From the NCBI GenBank assembly GCA_043736395.1, contig JAYTCQ010000390.1, forward strand, positions 1 to 45,931: a stretch of 45,931 bases of DNA, read 5' to 3'. The notes below the pieces were generated by a model, which had not been told where the DNA came from, did not search any database, and worked only from the letters and a program-made list of their open reading frames with translations. A program made the position numbers and the translations under genes. This document shows, piece after piece, positions 42,922 to 45,931 of the stretch (position 1 is its first letter; the number at the start of each line of letters is the position of its first letter). Source of the stretch: JAFDVL01 sp043736395. GTDB lineage: Bacteria; Acidobacteriota; Blastocatellia; RBC074.

Positions 42922-45174
42922 ATGCTGCGTGATAAATTGCATTATCTGGGTCGGTTCTTTTCGTTAGTCCTGCTGGTTGGCGTCATTGCTATTCTTGTCA
43001 CTTCTTTTATCAAATACCGCAACAAACGCGTAGAGACTCCGCCAATCCCGCGTGGCGCAAAAACTTTGGGCGAAGAAGTTGTCTCTATTACGGAAGGCTA
43101 CGAATTCATTCATTCCGAAAATGGGAAGCCAAAATTCAAAATCATCGCCGCCAAAGATACCTCTTACACTTCGGGGAAACACGAACTTGAAAAACTTGAA
43201 TTGACTGGCTACGACAAGGACGGGAAAGAAGACGGGCGCATCAAAGCCGACACAGGTGAATACCAGTTGGATCAGAATTTAATCAACTTCGCGGGACACG
43301 TTTTAGCAACGAATGTGGAAGGTTTGGAAGTCGCCACTGAAGTACTGAAATATAATACCAAAGATGAAATCGCGACCAGTCCGGTGGCGATGAATTTCAA
43401 GCGCGAAAGATTGACGGGATCGAGTATAGGCGCGATTTTATTGGTCAAAGAGAAAAAATTGTCGTTGCTGAAAGATGCGCATGTCATCGTGAATTCAAAA
43501 GACCCGAAGGCTGCGCCTGTAGATTTGAAAGGTGAAAAAGCTGATTATTTTCAAATGGAAGGCATCGTAAAATTCGCAGGTAATGCCTCCGTCACACAAG
43601 GCGATCAGTTTGGAAAAGCGGATGCCATCACCGGATTTTACCGAAAAGATTCAGACAAAATTGAACGTGTCGAAGCACGCGGCAATAGTTTTTTGCAATC
43701 CCACGCCAAAGGAAAAAATCAGGAAATCGGAGCGCGTGATCTGGATTTTTTCTTTGATGATTTGCAACGTTTATCCAAAGCGTTGGCCACTGGAAAAGCT
43801 GTCGCGCGGTCGCTTGAAAAAGATGCTCCGCGCGAAATCACGGCTGAGCGCATGGAAGCCCGCTACACGCCGCAGGAAAAGACCAGTGACATTAATACCG
43901 TCATCACGAATGGGCGGACGACAGTTAAAATTACTCCGGCTGAGAAGAGCGAAAAAAATGCTGAACGCGTTCTCGAAGCCGATGGCGCGATTGTTAATTA
44001 TTTCCCAGGCGGAAAATTCATGTCACAAGCGGAAGCCAATGGAAATGCGGTTCTAACCGTGACGCCAACCGTTTCGACGCCGAAATCTGAAATCAAAAAA
44101 TTACGCGCTCCAAAATTTGTCGCTGATTTTTTTGAGACGAATAATGACCTGAAAGTCTTCAACGCCGAGACGAACGGAATCGCCGAATTCACGCCGATGC
44201 AACCGACCGAAAAGCGCGTCAAGCGAACGCTAACGGGAACGAAAATGACGGCAAATTTTGCGCAGGAAAATCAGGATATTTCTGAACTCATCATTGATGG
44301 CAATGCGAAACTGGATGAAGGCGAACGCCACGCGACTGCTGCGAAAGCAAATTACATTGGCTCTTCGCGAACAGTGCTGATGCGCGGAAAACCGCAGCTC
44401 TGGGATAGCGTGATGCGTACCGATGCGCAGGAAATTGATGCGAATCTTGACAGCGGAGAAAGCGTTGCTCGCACTCGTGTGAGGACGACCTATTATAGCC
44501 AGTCAACCACCAACGGCGCGGCTCCCTTTAAGAAATCTAAATCTCCGGTGTTTGTTTCATCCGATCAGGCGACGTTTCGCCATCGTGAATCTGCGGCAAA
44601 ATATGAAGGCAATGCGCGCGCATGGCAAGACGATAATTTCGTCCGTGGTGATATTTTGGAAATGGATAACGGTGAAAAAACGATGATTGCGACAGGCAAC
44701 GCGCAATCGGCGCTTTACAACATGGAACGCGAAGTTGAAAAAGGAAAAAAAGAAATTGTTCCGGTTTTTGGAGCCGCCGATAAGATTCATTATTTCGATG
44801 CTCAGAAGCTGGTGCGCTATACGAATAACGTCAAAATCCGACAAGGGACAGATCAGATTGAATCAGTGAAAGCGGACGCGACTTTGGATGAAGATTACAA
44901 AATGACGCGATTTGTCGCCGAGCAAAATGTCGTCTTAACGCAACCGCAACGACGGGGAAAAGGCGAGAAGATGGATTACACCGCAGCCACAGATGAGGCA
45001 ATATTAACAGGCAGTTTAGCGACTTTAGAGGACTTGGAACGCAAAGCAATGACCAAAAGTCCAAGATTGACTTTGCACTTACGCGATGCTAAGATCACCG
45101 CCAATGATGAGGGCGGCACGAACACGCGAGTGACGACCAAAGCGCGTATTAAATCGAAGTTGAGGCCTCAGTAG
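42922..45174 (+). CDS. LptC-LptA (OstA-like) fusion, LPS transport periplasmic bridge
   Basis: 750 residues. A single N-terminal membrane anchor (about 12-29, FSLVLLVGVIAILVTSFI) and the following LptC-like beta-jellyroll domain (to about 190, with ISITEGYEFIHSENGKPKFKIIA-type pattern and LINFAGHVLATN) resemble LptC. It continues with several OstA/LptA-like beta-jellyroll repeats to the C-terminus (for example KADYFQMEGIVKFAGNASV, AAKYEGNARAWQDDNFVRGD, NNVKIRQGTDQIESVKADA). LptC and LptA carry LPS from the LptBFG extractor across the periplasm; here both roles seem joined and enlarged. The lptB gene follows with its start overlapping this stop, confirming the context. Confidence 0.86.
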   Translation: MLRDKLHYLGRFFSLVLLVGVIAILVTSFIKYRNKRVETPPIPRGAKTLGEEVVSITEGYEFIHSENGKPKFKIIAAKDTSYTSGKHELEKLELTGYDKDGKEDGRIKADTGEYQLDQNLINFAGHVLATNVEGLEVATEVLKYNTKDEIATSPVAMNFKRERLTGSSIGAILLVKEKKLSLLKDAHVIVNSKDPKAAPVDLKGEKADYFQMEGIVKFAGNASVTQGDQFGKADAITGFYRKDSDKIERVEARGNSFLQSHAKGKNQEIGARDLDFFFDDLQRLSKALATGKAVARSLEKDAPREITAERMEARYTPQEKTSDINTVITNGRTTVKITPAEKSEKNAERVLEADGAIVNYFPGGKFMSQAEANGNAVLTVTPTVSTPKSEIKKLRAPKFVADFFETNNDLKVFNAETNGIAEFTPMQPTEKRVKRTLTGTKMTANFAQENQDISELIIDGNAKLDEGERHATAAKANYIGSSRTVLMRGKPQLWDSVMRTDAQEIDANLDSGESVARTRVRTTYYSQSTTNGAAPFKKSKSPVFVSSDQATFRHRESAAKYEGNARAWQDDNFVRGDILEMDNGEKTMIATGNAQSALYNMEREVEKGKKEIVPVFGAADKIHYFDAQKLVRYTNNVKIRQGTDQIESVKADATLDEDYKMTRFVAEQNVVLTQPQRRGKGEKMDYTAATDEAILTGSLATLEDLERKAMTKSPRLTLHLRDAKITANDEGGTNTRVTTKARIKSKLRPQ

Positions 45175-45931
45175 TGACTGACAAAATGAATCAGTTGAGC
45201 ATCGAAGCAGAAGCGATGCCGAAAAGCGAAAAAAATATAATTGAGTCTTCGCAGCAACTGTTATCTGAAAAGCAATCATCATTAGGTTCTGTTGAATCAT
45301 TACGTGCCGAAAACCTCAAAAAATCCTATCGTGCCCGCTGCGTCGTCAATAATGTTTCAATCTATGTGAATCCTGGCGAAATCGTCGGCTTACTTGGTCC
45401 GAACGGTGCAGGGAAAACTACGACCTTTTATATGGTCTTAGGGTTAGAACGCCCGGATGCTGGAAAAATTTGGTTGGGTGATCTCGATATTACAAGATTT
45501 GCCATCCATAAACGCGCAAGAAGTGGTATTAGTTATTTGCCCCAAGAGGCATCGGTCTTTCGAAAATTAACAGTTGAAGAAAATATTCTGGCAATTCTCG
45601 AAACGCTCAAGCTTTCGCGGCAGGAACGTTACGAAAAACTGGAACGGTTAATTGAAGATTTCAACCTGGGTCACGTCCGACGCAACAAAGGCTACGCGCT
45701 TTCCGGTGGAGAACGCAGGCGCACAGAAATTGCCCGTTGTTTGACGATTGAGCCAAAATTTATTTTACTGGATGAACCATTTGCGGGAATTGATCCAAAA
45801 GCAATTGATGACATTCAGCAGATTATTGCCGGACTCAGAGATCGTGGCATCGGAGTTTTGATAACGGATCATAACGTACGCGAGGCATTGGCAATTACCG
45901 ACCGCGCGTACATCATTAACGAAGGGCAAAT
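45174..45931 (+). CDS. lptB: LptB, LPS export ABC ATPase (partial, C-terminus beyond window)
   Basis: 252 codons are visible from GTG 45174, which overlaps the previous TAG by one base and has GAGG eight bases upstream; ATG 45186 in the same frame is the alternative. A 40-residue variable extension precedes the ATPase core (LRAENLKKSYRARCVVNNVS). LptB-type motifs: Walker A GPNGAGKT, Q-loop near YLPQEASVFRKLT, signature LSGGERRR, Walker B FILLDEPFAGIDP, and switch His in ITDHNVREAL. The YLPQEASVFRKLTVEEN stretch is characteristic of LptB. With LptFG it extracts LPS from the inner membrane, delivering to the LptC-LptA product upstream. The cut at the window edge removes only the C-terminal tail. 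Confidence 0.95.
   Translation, partial: MTDKMNQLSIEAEAMPKSEKNIIESSQQLLSEKQSSLGSVESLRAENLKKSYRARCVVNNVSIYVNPGEIVGLLGPNGAGKTTTFYMVLGLERPDAGKIWLGDLDITRFAIHKRARSGISYLPQEASVFRKLTVEENILAILETLKLSRQERYEKLERLIEDFNLGHVRRNKGYALSGGERRRTEIARCLTIEPKFILLDEPFAGIDPKAIDDIQQIIAGLRDRGIGVLITDHNVREALAITDRAYIINEGQ

Noticed and set aside
1..45931. Insertion sequence or prophage
   Set aside because: No transposase, integrase or structural phage gene was found on either strand, despite the many palindromes.

Overview
The window looks like a chromosomal segment of an Acidobacteriota member, probably near Blastocatellia (inference). The evidence is six large MacB/FtsX-type permeases of the Acidobacterial duplicated orphan permease (ADOP) kind, an LPS-export locus, a bacterial alpha-2-macroglobulin, and roughly half G+C by eye. 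No transposase, integrase, phage gene or CRISPR array was seen.

Layout. 1-8916 (minus strand) encodes envelope proteins: a partial alpha-2-macroglobulin with an intact CVEQ thioester, an O-antigen ligase-like polymerase carrying a PDZ-like insertion, and a secreted protein made of three ~244-residue repeats. 8917-9861 is AT-rich with no convincing gene, followed by tRNA-His(GTG) with its own promoter and a ChbG/YdjC-type deacetylase. 11005-35779 is one large regulatory and transport locus. On the minus strand a receiver-SpoIIE phosphatase is followed by an ADOP permease. On the plus strand come a MacA/HlyD-like adaptor, two ABC ATPases, an NtrC-type activator, an NtrB-type kinase, an FAD oxidoreductase and five ADOP permeases with a DUF4097-like secreted protein among them. 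Three sites of the form GGCAC-N5-TTGA sit before the phosphatase, the adaptor and the first plus-strand permease. They look like sigma-54 promoters, so the NtrC-like protein may control the whole locus. 35801-38389 holds an atypical Nramp-family transporter and a sterol desaturase-family gene interrupted by an in-frame TGA. 39042-42842 holds a TIR / WD40 / Ras-like GTPase (Roc-COR-like) / zinc ribbon / DUF4365-like gene, also interrupted by one in-frame TGA, which looks like a large bacterial immune receptor. The window ends with an lptC-lptA fusion and a partial lptB.

The strongest unexplained signal is the intergenic DNA. Almost every larger gap holds a long inverted repeat whose arms are themselves hairpins, or are built from degenerate short words. 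Several arms overlap gene ends or starts. The most elaborate one (38573-38810) consists of two inverted ~105-nt copies of a three-hairpin unit whose stems differ by compensating base changes, so a fold rather than a sequence is being kept. It lies between the two TGA-interrupted genes. Of 21 gene ends visible in the window, 20 use TAA or TAG; the only TGA terminator is that of the interrupted desaturase. Both internal TGAs fall where Trp (TGG) would be expected, which may mean simple TGG-to-TGA mutation or tolerated UGA readthrough.
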